7,357 nt of DNA from Gammaproteobacteria bacterium (GTDB lineage: Bacteria; Pseudomonadota; Gammaproteobacteria; UBA6429; Thiohalophilaceae), in NCBI GenBank assembly GCA_029882235.1, contig JAOULB010000100.1:1-7357 (forward strand), in the 5' to 3' direction. The position numbers were made by a program, and so were the translations under genes. The notes under the pieces were generated by a model, which made no database searches, was not told where the DNA came from, and worked only from the letters and a program-made list of their open reading frames with translations. This document shows, piece by piece, positions 1 through 6,554 of the stretch. Within the stretch, counting starts at the first letter, position 1. The number at the start of each line of letters is the position of its first letter.

Positions 1-93
1 CACCAAGAAAGAACATTCTTAGAAAATTTAATGGTTTAGCTATTCCAGCCGATACTTTCTATATAACCATGTTGTTTTACTCACATAGAAAAT
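1..93 (+). promoter_or_regulatory. Upstream region of the Slam-like gene with possible -10 and dyads
   Basis: No gene is visible here. TATATAA at 60-66 is a possible -10 box, with only a poor -35 (TTTAGC, 35-40). AAGAA-CA-TTCTT (9-20) is a short palindrome. TTTCTAT (56-62) and ATAGAAA (85-91) form a 7-base inverted repeat ending just before the ATG at 94. If the RNA includes both arms, it would cover the weak Shine-Dalgarno region. I saw no convincing Fur or CRP site. All of these are weak signals. Confidence 0.25.
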
Positions 94-1422
94 ATGCCCA
101 AAAGCAGAACCATAAATTTGGCAAAGTTTCTCTACTTTGCCAGCGTTATTATCGTGATCCAAATATGGCTTGCGAAGTCAGCTATTGGTCATGAAATCGA
201 TCATTATTATCCCTTACTGAAAGATTCAAAAAACGCCAAAAACATATATGCCGAATTGGTTAAAGATGGCGAACATCATCTTGGACAACCAAAATATGAT
301 TTTATGCTCGGACTAGCTGCGCAGAAATCAGGCTTATACCATGAGGCGATATTTGCCTTTGAGCGTGTTTTATTAGTCGAGCCTGGTAATGATCGTGCTC
401 GAACAGAACTTGCCTTTACCTATTTTCTAGCCGGTGATGATGAAGCATCAAAAAAACTGTTTCTGCAGGTATTAAAACGTAACCCACCGACTGCGGTTAA
501 AAATAATATCAATAAGCTGCTTGCAGCAATAAACAAACGTATTTCTTCACGAGACCATATGTTAACGGGACATATCGAATTTAAACAGGGATGGGATAGC
601 AATATAAATACCGCAACAAGTAGTTCTGAAGTCAAGATATTGGGAATTACTTTTACGATCGATGAAGCAGGAAAGCCCGTTGAAGACACATTTACAGGGT
701 TAGAAACTTCAGCTAATTACACCTATAAACAGAACAAAAATGTTGCCTGGTTTGCAAATTATAATTTTGTAGGTCGAGAAAACAATGCTGAGGATTTTGA
801 TACCCAGGTAAACAGTATTCAGATCGGCCCGATGATCAATACCTCCTTTGGCCGACTGAGATTTCCACTTCAACATCAATCTGTACGTTTGAATACGCGA
901 ACATATCAACGCGCAAATTCATTGTCGACAGAGTTGACGCGCTTCCATGAAAGCTTTAGTAGCAGTTATTTTTTACAACATTCTCAAATTCGTTATCCTG
1001 AATCATCTGTTCAGGATGTCGATACCAATCTGTTGGGGTTAAGCCTGTCTACCGCCAGTAAAGCAGCAGTAAATTATTATGCCACCTTGTTTGTTAGTTC
1101 TGATTCGGCCCTGGATGACTCATTCGCCTTTAACGCCAAGTCCTCTACGGGTATTCAGGCGGGCATAAACTGGTCATTAAATCGCTGGCATGTTTTGCAG
1201 CCCAGGATTCTCTATCAGTCTGTTGAATATGAGGCCAGGCATCCCTTTTTTAGTGTCCTCAGAGAAGACGAATACACCTCTTACAGCCTGAAGTGGCTCT
1301 GGCGCCTTGATTCTAGCTGGACTGCCACAACAAGCCTTGAGACTGTGTCTAATGACTCTACCGTCACCCTTTACCAATATGAACGAGATCAACTCTATTT
1401 CTCAATCAAACGCTCTTTCTGA
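94..1422 (+). CDS. Slam-like (DUF560) outer-membrane protein with TPR repeats
   Basis: This is a predicted outer-membrane protein of 442 residues. A basic N-terminus and hydrophobic stretch at about 10-27, then a small-residue site near 30-32, look like a Sec signal peptide. Residues 67-131 form two TPR-like helical repeats (AAQKSGLYHEAIFAFERVL, then ELAFTYFLAGDDEASKKLF). From about 155 to the end the chain alternates polar and aromatic residues as beta strands and finishes KRSF, the terminal Phe expected of a Bam-assembled barrel. The motif GWDSNIN (166-172) at the barrel entrance resembles the G-[YW]-D-x-N-x-N signature I associate with Slam proteins. Slam proteins carry TbpB- or hemophilin-like cargo across the outer membrane, and the next gene encodes a candidate cargo. 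The upstream Shine-Dalgarno match is weak (AUAGAAA), and no better in-frame start was seen. It could instead be another TPR-porin type. The barrel/TPR architecture is confident; Slam function is less so. Confidence 0.72.
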   Translation: MPKSRTINLAKFLYFASVIIVIQIWLAKSAIGHEIDHYYPLLKDSKNAKNIYAELVKDGEHHLGQPKYDFMLGLAAQKSGLYHEAIFAFERVLLVEPGNDRARTELAFTYFLAGDDEASKKLFLQVLKRNPPTAVKNNINKLLAAINKRISSRDHMLTGHIEFKQGWDSNINTATSSSEVKILGITFTIDEAGKPVEDTFTGLETSANYTYKQNKNVAWFANYNFVGRENNAEDFDTQVNSIQIGPMINTSFGRLRFPLQHQSVRLNTRTYQRANSLSTELTRFHESFSSSYFLQHSQIRYPESSVQDVDTNLLGLSLSTASKAAVNYYATLFVSSDSALDDSFAFNAKSSTGIQAGINWSLNRWHVLQPRILYQSVEYEARHPFFSVLREDEYTSYSLKWLWRLDSSWTATTSLETVSNDSTVTLYQYERDQLYFSIKRSF

Positions 1423-1464
1423 TTAAATTCACTTATAAGGCATCAATTATATTTATGCGACCGG

Positions 1465-1488
1465 CATCACAATTTGTGGTGTTTTATT
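1465..1488 (+). terminator. Weak terminator-like hairpin after the Slam-like gene
   Basis: CATCAC (1465-1470), a five-base AATTT loop and GTGGTG (1476-1481) can pair as a six-base stem with one G-U pair, followed by TTTTATT. It lies 42 bases after the stop of the Slam-like gene. The low stem stability suggests partial termination at best. The same bases form a near-perfect 17-base DNA dyad, so an operator is an alternative. Confidence 0.35.
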
Positions 1489-1547
1489 CCAGCGGGTCGA
1501 TAACACTACCGATAGTCAGGCTGTAAGTGGCAAAAAGCTTATTTTTC

Positions 1548-1578
1548 TTGTAGGTGCAGTAGCGCACCTGAATATAAG
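1548..1578 (+). promoter_or_regulatory. Possible promoter with dyad-filled 19-base spacer
   Basis: TTGTAG (1548-1553) and TATAAG (1573-1578) are separated by 19 bases. The dyad AGGTGC-AGTAGC-GCACCT (1552-1569) lies almost entirely in the spacer. A long spacer containing the operator dyad is the layout of MerR-family promoters. The -10 matches the consensus at five of six positions, the -35 at only three. Transcription would start near 1585, leaving a leader of about 20 bases before the ATG at 1608. The dyad could instead act as an RNA hairpin. No MerR-type gene is in the window. Confidence 0.28.
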
Positions 1579-1595
1579 TGGCCGCAGGATGGCCC

Positions 1596-1600
1596 GGAGG
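1596..1600 (+). promoter_or_regulatory. Shine-Dalgarno site of the FecR-barrel gene
   Basis: GGAGG lies seven bases before the ATG at 1608. This is the best ribosome-binding site on the plus strand of the window. It argues for the ATG at 1608, or the adjacent GTG at 1605, rather than the upstream in-frame GTG at 1578, for which the GGAGG would be inside the coding region. Confidence 0.8.
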
Positions 1601-1607
1601 TACTGTG

Positions 1608-3116
1608 ATGAACGTACTAATAAATAGATTCATATTAACGCTGATGTTTGTCCTCGTGACGAATGTGATGACAAGTTCTATTGCTCATGCGAGAAGCCAG
1701 GCAGCGATTGTCATTGTATCAACGGGAGATTTTTATGCGGTAAATAAATCAAAGCATAAACGCAGCCTGTCACGCCGCTCAAAAATCTATGTGGGTGATA
1801 CCCTGGTTACAGGCGACAAAGGCCGCGGCCAGGTACGTTTCGTTGATGGTGCGATTATCTCGCTTCGCCCTGATACCAAATTACGTATTGATGATTACCG
1901 GTATGGTAATAACAAGGCCAATGAAAATAGTGTAATGACATTAATCAAAGGTGGTTTTAGAACCATCACCGGTGCCATTGGTAAGGAAAACTATAAAGTC
2001 ATCTCGAGCATGGCGACAATTGGTATCCGCGGTACTCATTACGAAGCCGTTATGGCTGACGGACAAATGTACGTCGCGCTATGGGATGGTGGTGTTACCA
2101 TTAAAAACAATGGTGGTGAAATTGATCTGGGGCTGGGTGCATCTTATGACTTTGCTCAGATCAGCTCGAAAGAAGACTCGCCGAAAGGATTGTCCAATCC
2201 ACCGGCGGCTATTTTGAATGACAGCCAACCAAATGTTGCTACTGAAACTTCAAAAGCCACAAAGACAAATCAGAAAAACGATGGTACAAGCCAGATTGCT
2301 GATAGTGACATGGCCGATGAAACGACTCTGGCTGAGAGCGTCAGTGTTTTATCTTTAACAGAAGATACTTTTATCGACCCAGTTTCAGAAGGAACAATTA
2401 ATAGTGACATGTTCAAACTGAAAGATACGCTTGATTTTGTTGGCTTTGCAACCGGTAACTTTGGTTTTGTTTATGGTGATTCGACTAGCGGTGCTGATGG
2501 CAGCCCCTTTATTAAAGACAGAACTCTTCTCTATGCCGTATTGCAAGGCAATGCAACACTTGTAAACACAGGTAGCGCGAGTGTTGATGGAGGAAACACA
2601 TCTGTCTATTGGGGTGCATGGGACAATAGTAGTGGTACTGCTTCAACCCTCATCTATGACCCAGATGGAACACCAACCGAAACAGGCCTGGCATCAACTA
2701 TCTACTGGATTACCATGAATCCAACCCAGAACATGCCAACAACAGGCACTAAAACGTATACAAATGTCGTTGCCGCGCTTGGTAGTGGAACGGGTGGGGA
2801 TCTTAATGGTTTCTCATTTAATGCATCCGTAGATTTCGCCTCAGCATCCATCAATGGCCAGATGGGCTTTGACACAGGAACCGGTGTTGGTGCTAATACC
2901 TGGTATGTGGATTTTACTGGTAGTGTTAGAGATTCAAAATTTGATGTTGCTGTTAACACCATCACATCTAATGTGAATGGTGGCACCCCAATAGACGGTG
3001 ATATCGCCGCTGTATTTACGGGAACAAATGCTGAAGCGGTAGGTGGTGGTTTTAATCTAAAAGCTATAACCTCCCCAAGTCTTGAAGCACAGGGTGTATT
3101 TGTAGTATCACAATAA
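1608..3116 (+). CDS. Exported FecR-domain protein with C-terminal TbpB/hemophilin-like barrel
   Basis: This is a 502-residue exported protein. Residues 1-28 are a signal peptide ending AHA, a signal peptidase I site. There is no lipobox and no cysteine anywhere. The FecR domain covers about 30-165: YVGDTLVTGDKGRGQVRF (61-78), LRPDTKLRIDDY (86-97), LIKGGFRTITG (112-122) and ATIGIRGTHYEA (136-147). Residues 186-275 are a polar linker. Residues 278-502 are Gly-, Ser- and Thr-rich beta sequence with YWGAW (334-338), MPTTGTKTYT (376-385) and AVFTGTNAEAVGGGFNL (468-484), ending GVFVVSQ. That end resembles the barrel of TbpB and hemophilin, which Slam proteins export. The chain has no transmembrane helix and no cytoplasmic anti-sigma part, unlike classical FecR regulators, and no sigma-factor gene is nearby. 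It is probably secreted or surface-held with help from the Slam-like neighbour. FecR is confident; the barrel assignment is moderate; the ligand is unknown. The start is set by GGAGG at 1596. Confidence 0.88.
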   Translation: MNVLINRFILTLMFVLVTNVMTSSIAHARSQAAIVIVSTGDFYAVNKSKHKRSLSRRSKIYVGDTLVTGDKGRGQVRFVDGAIISLRPDTKLRIDDYRYGNNKANENSVMTLIKGGFRTITGAIGKENYKVISSMATIGIRGTHYEAVMADGQMYVALWDGGVTIKNNGGEIDLGLGASYDFAQISSKEDSPKGLSNPPAAILNDSQPNVATETSKATKTNQKNDGTSQIADSDMADETTLAESVSVLSLTEDTFIDPVSEGTINSDMFKLKDTLDFVGFATGNFGFVYGDSTSGADGSPFIKDRTLLYAVLQGNATLVNTGSASVDGGNTSVYWGAWDNSSGTASTLIYDPDGTPTETGLASTIYWITMNPTQNMPTTGTKTYTNVVAALGSGTGGDLNGFSFNASVDFASASINGQMGFDTGTGVGANTWYVDFTGSVRDSKFDVAVNTITSNVNGGTPIDGDIAAVFTGTNAEAVGGGFNLKAITSPSLEAQGVFVVSQ

Positions 3117-5333
3117 CTATTTTTCCCGCCGCTCGAAAACCCCGTCCCACTGGGGTCCAGGCGGGTTCTTTCTAAACCACTCTATGCGCTCCAGATAAAT
3201 CGCATAGAGTGGTTTTTCATATTCTGTCATCAGTTTTTCAAACAAACTATTCGCACCCTGCCAGTCCTGAATACGAAACAGTCGATAGGCCTGCTGTGTC
3301 ATTTCCAGCTCATTTTTTAATTGTGGCGTCATCTCCTCAAGCAAACATAGTGGATGGTAGACTTTAATCGGTTTAGTCGCGCCTTTAACTGTCACCAGAT
3401 CAAGTTCCTGACAGGCATATTTGTGTTTGGATAGTTCATAAGTCTTTTCACCAATCACAAAGGGCACTTCATAATAACGCGTTAGTCCTTCCAATCTTGA
3501 TGCCAGATTAACCGAATCACCAATGACGGTATAGGCACGTCGATATTCTGATCCCATGTCACCCACATTCATGACACCGGTATTGATACCAATCCCAATT
3601 TCAAACGGAGGCAGACCTTCAGCCAGAAACTCCTGTTTTAACACCTGTACTTCTTTTAACATGGCAAATGCTGCATCAATGGAGTTTTCTGCATGCTGTT
3701 CATTCACAAGTGGTGCGCCCCAGAATGACATCAACATATCACCAACGTATTTATCAATGGTTCCCCTACTCTCAAAAATTATCCGTGTCATGGGTGTGAA
3801 GAAGCGATTCAATAGATCTTTTAACTTGCTTGCTGTGAGTTGCTCCGATATCGTTGTGAAGTCACAGATATCGGCAAACAGCACTGTCATCTCACGGCTC
3901 ACTCCTTCAAAACCATAATGTTTTGGATTATCGGTCATTTCAGATACCAGCTCACGCGGCACATATTGACCAAACATATCCTGCAGCTGTGACTTACTCT
4001 CGGCTTCAGTCAAAAACCCATAGGCTAGATTCACTGCCGATAAAGTAATGATAAGTAAAACGGGTAATGATACTGCCAGCACCAGTCCACGGTCATTCCA
4101 GAACCAGATGTTCATGCCAGCAACAAAGGAAAGCACCACAAGAGCAAAAAATATTTTCATGTAGGGTTTAAGTAGCGGTAATACAAAAACCAACACCAGC
4201 CCCGTCACTATGAGGATAATAAAATTCGCACCACTCGCCCATGCAGGTTCAACTGGAAATTTATTATCGAGTATGCCAGCAATAAGATTGGCGTGGATTT
4301 CAACTCCCGGATAAACGCTTTGCATAGGCACAGCGCGCAAATCGAACAGGCCTTCTGCGGTCGTACCTATAAAGACAATGGCATTTTTTAACGTCTTTTT
4401 ATCGAACTTTTCACTTAATATATCCGTGGCGGACAAATAAGGGAAGCTGTTATAGGGGCCTCGAAATGGAATAATTACACGCCCTTCTCCATCAGTAGGA
4501 ATAACCTTGCCTTTGGATAATTCAATGCCGGTAATATTCGTTACGCCACCAATCTCTTCAGTACGCACATTAATTTTTTCAACAAGCTGATAGACTCTCG
4601 CCGTTTCTAAAGCCAGCGAAGGGTAGATTTTGTTTTCATAATTAACCAGTAAAGGAACACGCCTTAGAATCCCGTCGGGATCCGCATCTAAGGAAAAAAA
4701 TCCTGCATGCCGAGCCGCTTTTGCAAGCACTGGAATACTTGCGGTATAACTATCCATCGTCGTTACCGTCGACTTCAATACATCAGACAAATTATCGATG
4801 ACGAGCGGATTTGAAAGCTTGCCTTTAGTATCGATTTTTGTTCGATGAAAAATATAGCCCAGTACGACATCTTTACTGCTCAGACTTTTCGCAAAGGCTG
4901 CGTCGTTATCAAATTCATGCAATCTATTTTTTAATACTTTATGAATGGAGACTTCATTTGGATAGTTTTTTTTCAGCTTGGATAAAATCTCAGATGCACC
5001 ATTACGTTCTGGCTCTGAAAACATAATATCGAAACCGACAACAACGGCACCATGTTTAAATAGATTGTCGACCAGTCTTGCCATCTTGGCACGCGACCAG
5101 GGCCACCAGCCTTCCTTGCGCAGACTTTTTTCATCAATATCAATGATGACAACACGTTTATCCTGTTTTATTTCATCGGGAAGAGAAGCGGTGAGACGAA
5201 TATCATAGGCGAGCAATTCCAGGCGCTGGCGTACATTAACCATGGAATCGTACTCGGTTGTCTGAAGCCAGATAAAAAACCCAAGAATGGCTAGACCAAT
5301 AAGAACACTTTTTATTTTTTGTTTTTCCTGCAT
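3117..5333 (-). CDS. CHASE2-domain class III adenylate cyclase
   Basis: This 738-residue membrane protein should make cyclic AMP from ATP in the cytoplasm in response to a signal outside the inner membrane. One membrane helix (about 9-24) precedes a periplasmic CHASE2 domain (about 30-360): LLAYDIRL, VVIIDIDEKSL, WPWSRAKMARLVD, VVGFDIMFSEP and GVEIHANLIAGIL. Three helices follow (about 368-386, 392-411, 415-438), then the cyclase domain (about 479-660). Visible catalytic residues are metal-binding D488 (FADICDFT) and D532 (KYVGD), adenine-selecting K528 with T602 (YTVIGDSVN), and N609 and R613 for the transition state. The K/T pair fits a class IIIb adenylate rather than guanylate cyclase. 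A tail at about 675-738 ends PPGPQWDGVF. The gene follows tatD by 30 bases and converges with the FecR gene with zero bases between stops. The start at 5333 keeps the first helix. Domains are certain; the nucleotide product is well supported; the signal is unknown. Confidence 0.95.
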   Translation of the reverse strand: MQEKQKIKSVLIGLAILGFFIWLQTTEYDSMVNVRQRLELLAYDIRLTASLPDEIKQDKRVVIIDIDEKSLRKEGWWPWSRAKMARLVDNLFKHGAVVVGFDIMFSEPERNGASEILSKLKKNYPNEVSIHKVLKNRLHEFDNDAAFAKSLSSKDVVLGYIFHRTKIDTKGKLSNPLVIDNLSDVLKSTVTTMDSYTASIPVLAKAARHAGFFSLDADPDGILRRVPLLVNYENKIYPSLALETARVYQLVEKINVRTEEIGGVTNITGIELSKGKVIPTDGEGRVIIPFRGPYNSFPYLSATDILSEKFDKKTLKNAIVFIGTTAEGLFDLRAVPMQSVYPGVEIHANLIAGILDNKFPVEPAWASGANFIILIVTGLVLVFVLPLLKPYMKIFFALVVLSFVAGMNIWFWNDRGLVLAVSLPVLLIITLSAVNLAYGFLTEAESKSQLQDMFGQYVPRELVSEMTDNPKHYGFEGVSREMTVLFADICDFTTISEQLTASKLKDLLNRFFTPMTRIIFESRGTIDKYVGDMLMSFWGAPLVNEQHAENSIDAAFAMLKEVQVLKQEFLAEGLPPFEIGIGINTGVMNVGDMGSEYRRAYTVIGDSVNLASRLEGLTRYYEVPFVIGEKTYELSKHKYACQELDLVTVKGATKPIKVYHPLCLLEEMTPQLKNELEMTQQAYRLFRIQDWQGANSLFEKLMTEYEKPLYAIYLERIEWFRKNPPGPQWDGVFERREK
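3125..3173 (+). terminator. Rho-independent terminator of the FecR gene, inside the cyclase gene
   Basis: On the plus strand CCCGCC (3125-3130) pairs with GGCGGG (3160-3165), and inside it ACCCC (3139-3143) pairs with GGGGT (3152-3156). TTCTTTCT follows at 3166-3173. The outer stem begins nine bases after the FecR stop codon. On the minus strand the hairpin is followed by A-rich sequence, so it should stop only plus-strand transcripts. The same bases encode the conserved-looking PPGPQWDGVFERRE tail of the cyclase. The internal loop between the stems makes its strength uncertain. Confidence 0.5.
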
Positions 5334-5334
5334 A

Positions 5335-5355
5335 TCGAAGTCGTTACACCTTCGA
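5335..5355 (-). promoter_or_regulatory. Inverted repeat overlapping the cyclase translation start region
   Basis: On the minus-strand RNA, TCGAAG (5355-5350) and CTTCGA (5340-5335) form a perfect six-base stem around a nine-base loop, ending one base before the cyclase ATG. The only Shine-Dalgarno-like sequence, GAAGG at 5353-5349, is mostly inside the 5' arm and sits 15 bases from the ATG, farther than normal. The structure could limit translation of the cyclase relative to tatD, or be a protein-binding dyad. Confidence 0.35.
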
Positions 5356-5363
5356 GGTCATCA

Positions 5364-6152
5364 CTACATAGGCCGACCTCCAAATAATGAAAAATAGTTT
5401 TCCGTTGTATGTTGCGCAATCTCTTCTATTGTTGTTTCTCTCAGCTCTGCAACATGCGCCGCCACATGGGTCACATAGGCAGGTTGATTTGGTTTTCCTC
5501 TAAATGGCACGGGTGCCAGATAAGGAGAATCTGTTTCAACCAGCATTCTGTCTGCCGGTACATACTTCGCGACTTCTTTCAGCTCTTTGGCACTATTGAA
5601 AGTCACAATCCCAGAGAATGAAATCATGAAATTCAGATCCAGTGCGCGCTGTGCAATTTCACGATTCTCAGTGAAGCAATGCATGACGCCACCGACTTCC
5701 GCTGCATTTTCTTCCTGCAGAATTCTGAGCGTATCTTCTGCCGCATCTCGCATATGGATAATCAGCGGTTTCTGACATTCCTTTGCTGCCCGGATATGCG
5801 TTCTAAAACGCTCTCGCTGCCAGTCCAGATCACCTTCACTACGAAAATAATCCAGACCCGTTTCACCTATTGCGACAACATTTTTATCAGCGGCCAGATG
5901 CAGCAATTCCTCAATAGTCGGTTCAGTTTTCACATTTTCATTAGGGTGAACACCCACAGAAGCTGAAATATTGGCATGGTTTTGTGCCGGTTTTAGCACG
6001 TCATTGAAATGTTCCAGATCGATACACACACAAAGCATGTGGCCGACACCCTGCTCGGCAGCAAGATCAAGCGCGCCCTGAAGCTCGCCATCAAAGGGCG
6101 TTAAATCAAGGCGATCAAGATGACAATGTGAATCAACTAGAAACAGGGACAT
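5364..6152 (-). CDS. tatD: TatD/YcfH family metal-dependent nuclease
   Basis: This 262-residue cytoplasmic TIM-barrel hydrolase belongs to the TatD family, whose members are magnesium-dependent DNases linked to DNA repair and turnover and are not needed for Tat export despite the name. All expected metal ligands are visible: H9 and H11 in DSHCHLD, E97 in IGETGLDY, H133 in IIHMRD, H158 in MHCF, and D208 in ETDSPYLAP. The length is full for the family. It stands third in holB-pilZ-tatD, the position of its Pseudomonas orthologue; Escherichia coli ycfH follows holB in a similar way. The ATG at 6152 lies 29 bases after the pilZ stop. The sequence before it is pyrimidine-rich (TTCCCTTTCCTT) with no Shine-Dalgarno match, and no upstream ATG, GTG or TTG start is available in the gap. 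Starting further downstream would cut into the metal motif. Expression may depend on translational coupling. Confidence 0.95.
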   Translation of the reverse strand: MSLFLVDSHCHLDRLDLTPFDGELQGALDLAAEQGVGHMLCVCIDLEHFNDVLKPAQNHANISASVGVHPNENVKTEPTIEELLHLAADKNVVAIGETGLDYFRSEGDLDWQRERFRTHIRAAKECQKPLIIHMRDAAEDTLRILQEENAAEVGGVMHCFTENREIAQRALDLNFMISFSGIVTFNSAKELKEVAKYVPADRMLVETDSPYLAPVPFRGKPNQPAYVTHVAAHVAELRETTIEEIAQHTTENYFSLFGGRPM

Positions 6153-6181
6153 AAGGAAAGGGAATATTCGAAAATAAAAAG

Positions 6182-6547
6182 TTACATTGTGTGCGTCTGA
6201 CGATCAGACTTTAAGGCACCCGCCAGATAGGTTTCTATTTTCGTTCTGGCACCACCACCATCCTGTTCACTAAACTGAACGCCAATGCCGGAGGCGCGAT
6301 TGCCTTGCGCCCCTTTGGGCGTCACCCAGATAATTTTTCCTGCAACAGGGAGTTTTTCTTTTTCATCCATCAAGGTCAGTAACATAAACACTTCATCACC
6401 GAGTTTGTAGGATTTATTTGTTGGGATAAACAGACCACCATTTTTTACAAACGGCATATAGGCAGCATAAAGGGCGCTTTTATCTTTGATGGTTAGCGAC
6501 AGGATGCCCTGTCGGCCGCCGGGTAAACCAGTTGGTAAATCTGCCAT
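6182..6547 (-). CDS. pilZ: Type IV pilus assembly protein PilZ
   Basis: This 121-residue single PilZ-domain protein is of the type required for type IV pilus assembly in Pseudomonas and Xanthomonas. There it works in the cytoplasm with the extension ATPase PilB and FimX. Recognisable segments are ALYAAYMPFVKNGGLFIPT (25-43), LGDEVFMLLTLMDE (49-62), VAGKIIWVTPKGAQGNRASG (68-87), IGVQF (88-92) and the tail SDRQTHTM (114-121). The N-terminal RxxxR motif that grips cyclic di-GMP is absent, and NGGLF stands where D/NxSxxG would be, so direct cyclic di-GMP binding is unlikely, as known for this subclass. It starts 14 bases after the holB stop, with AGAAGGG seven bases before the ATG. The holB-pilZ neighbourhood is typical for the orthologous gene. 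Confidence 0.96.
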   Translation of the reverse strand: MADLPTGLPGGRQGILSLTIKDKSALYAAYMPFVKNGGLFIPTNKSYKLGDEVFMLLTLMDEKEKLPVAGKIIWVTPKGAQGNRASGIGVQFSEQDGGGARTKIETYLAGALKSDRQTHTM

Positions 6548-6554
6548 TTATTTG

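Noticed and set aside
1524..1582. Direct repeat TAAGTGGC at 1524-1531 and 1575-1582
   Set aside because: Two eight-base copies are too little to distinguish from chance, and one overlaps the proposed -10 region without a clear role.
1578..1607. Upstream in-frame GTG start for the FecR-barrel gene
   Set aside because: It would put ten residues including WPGG before an otherwise ideal signal peptide and bury the strong GGAGG site (1596-1600), which is perfectly spaced for the ATG at 1608.
1423..1607. Riboswitch (cyclic di-GMP type) in the intergenic leader
   Set aside because: The conserved core elements of the known cyclic di-GMP classes are not present; only short separate dyads are seen.
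1..1607. Fur or CRP operators controlling the Slam-like and FecR genes
   Set aside because: Iron and cAMP control would suit the genes, but no adequate GATAATGATAATCATTATC-like or TGTGA-N6-TCACA site was found. The CATCACAATTTGTGGTG dyad has the CRP half-sites in the wrong orientation.
3556..3918. 120-residue plus-strand frame inside the cyclase gene
   Set aside because: It lies opposite the catalytic domain of a well-supported cyclase, shows no motif, signal or ribosome-binding site, and is explained as a shadow of the real gene.
5679..5966. 95-residue plus-strand frame opposite tatD
   Set aside because: It is antisense to conserved TatD motifs and has no recognisable domain or start signal.
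6195..6209. Perfect hairpin GTCTGA-TCG-TCAGAC at the end of pilZ
   Set aside because: It encodes the conserved SDRQTH tail of PilZ, and the nearest T-run on the minus strand is about 15 bases beyond the stem, too far for a normal terminator. Probably codon-driven coincidence.
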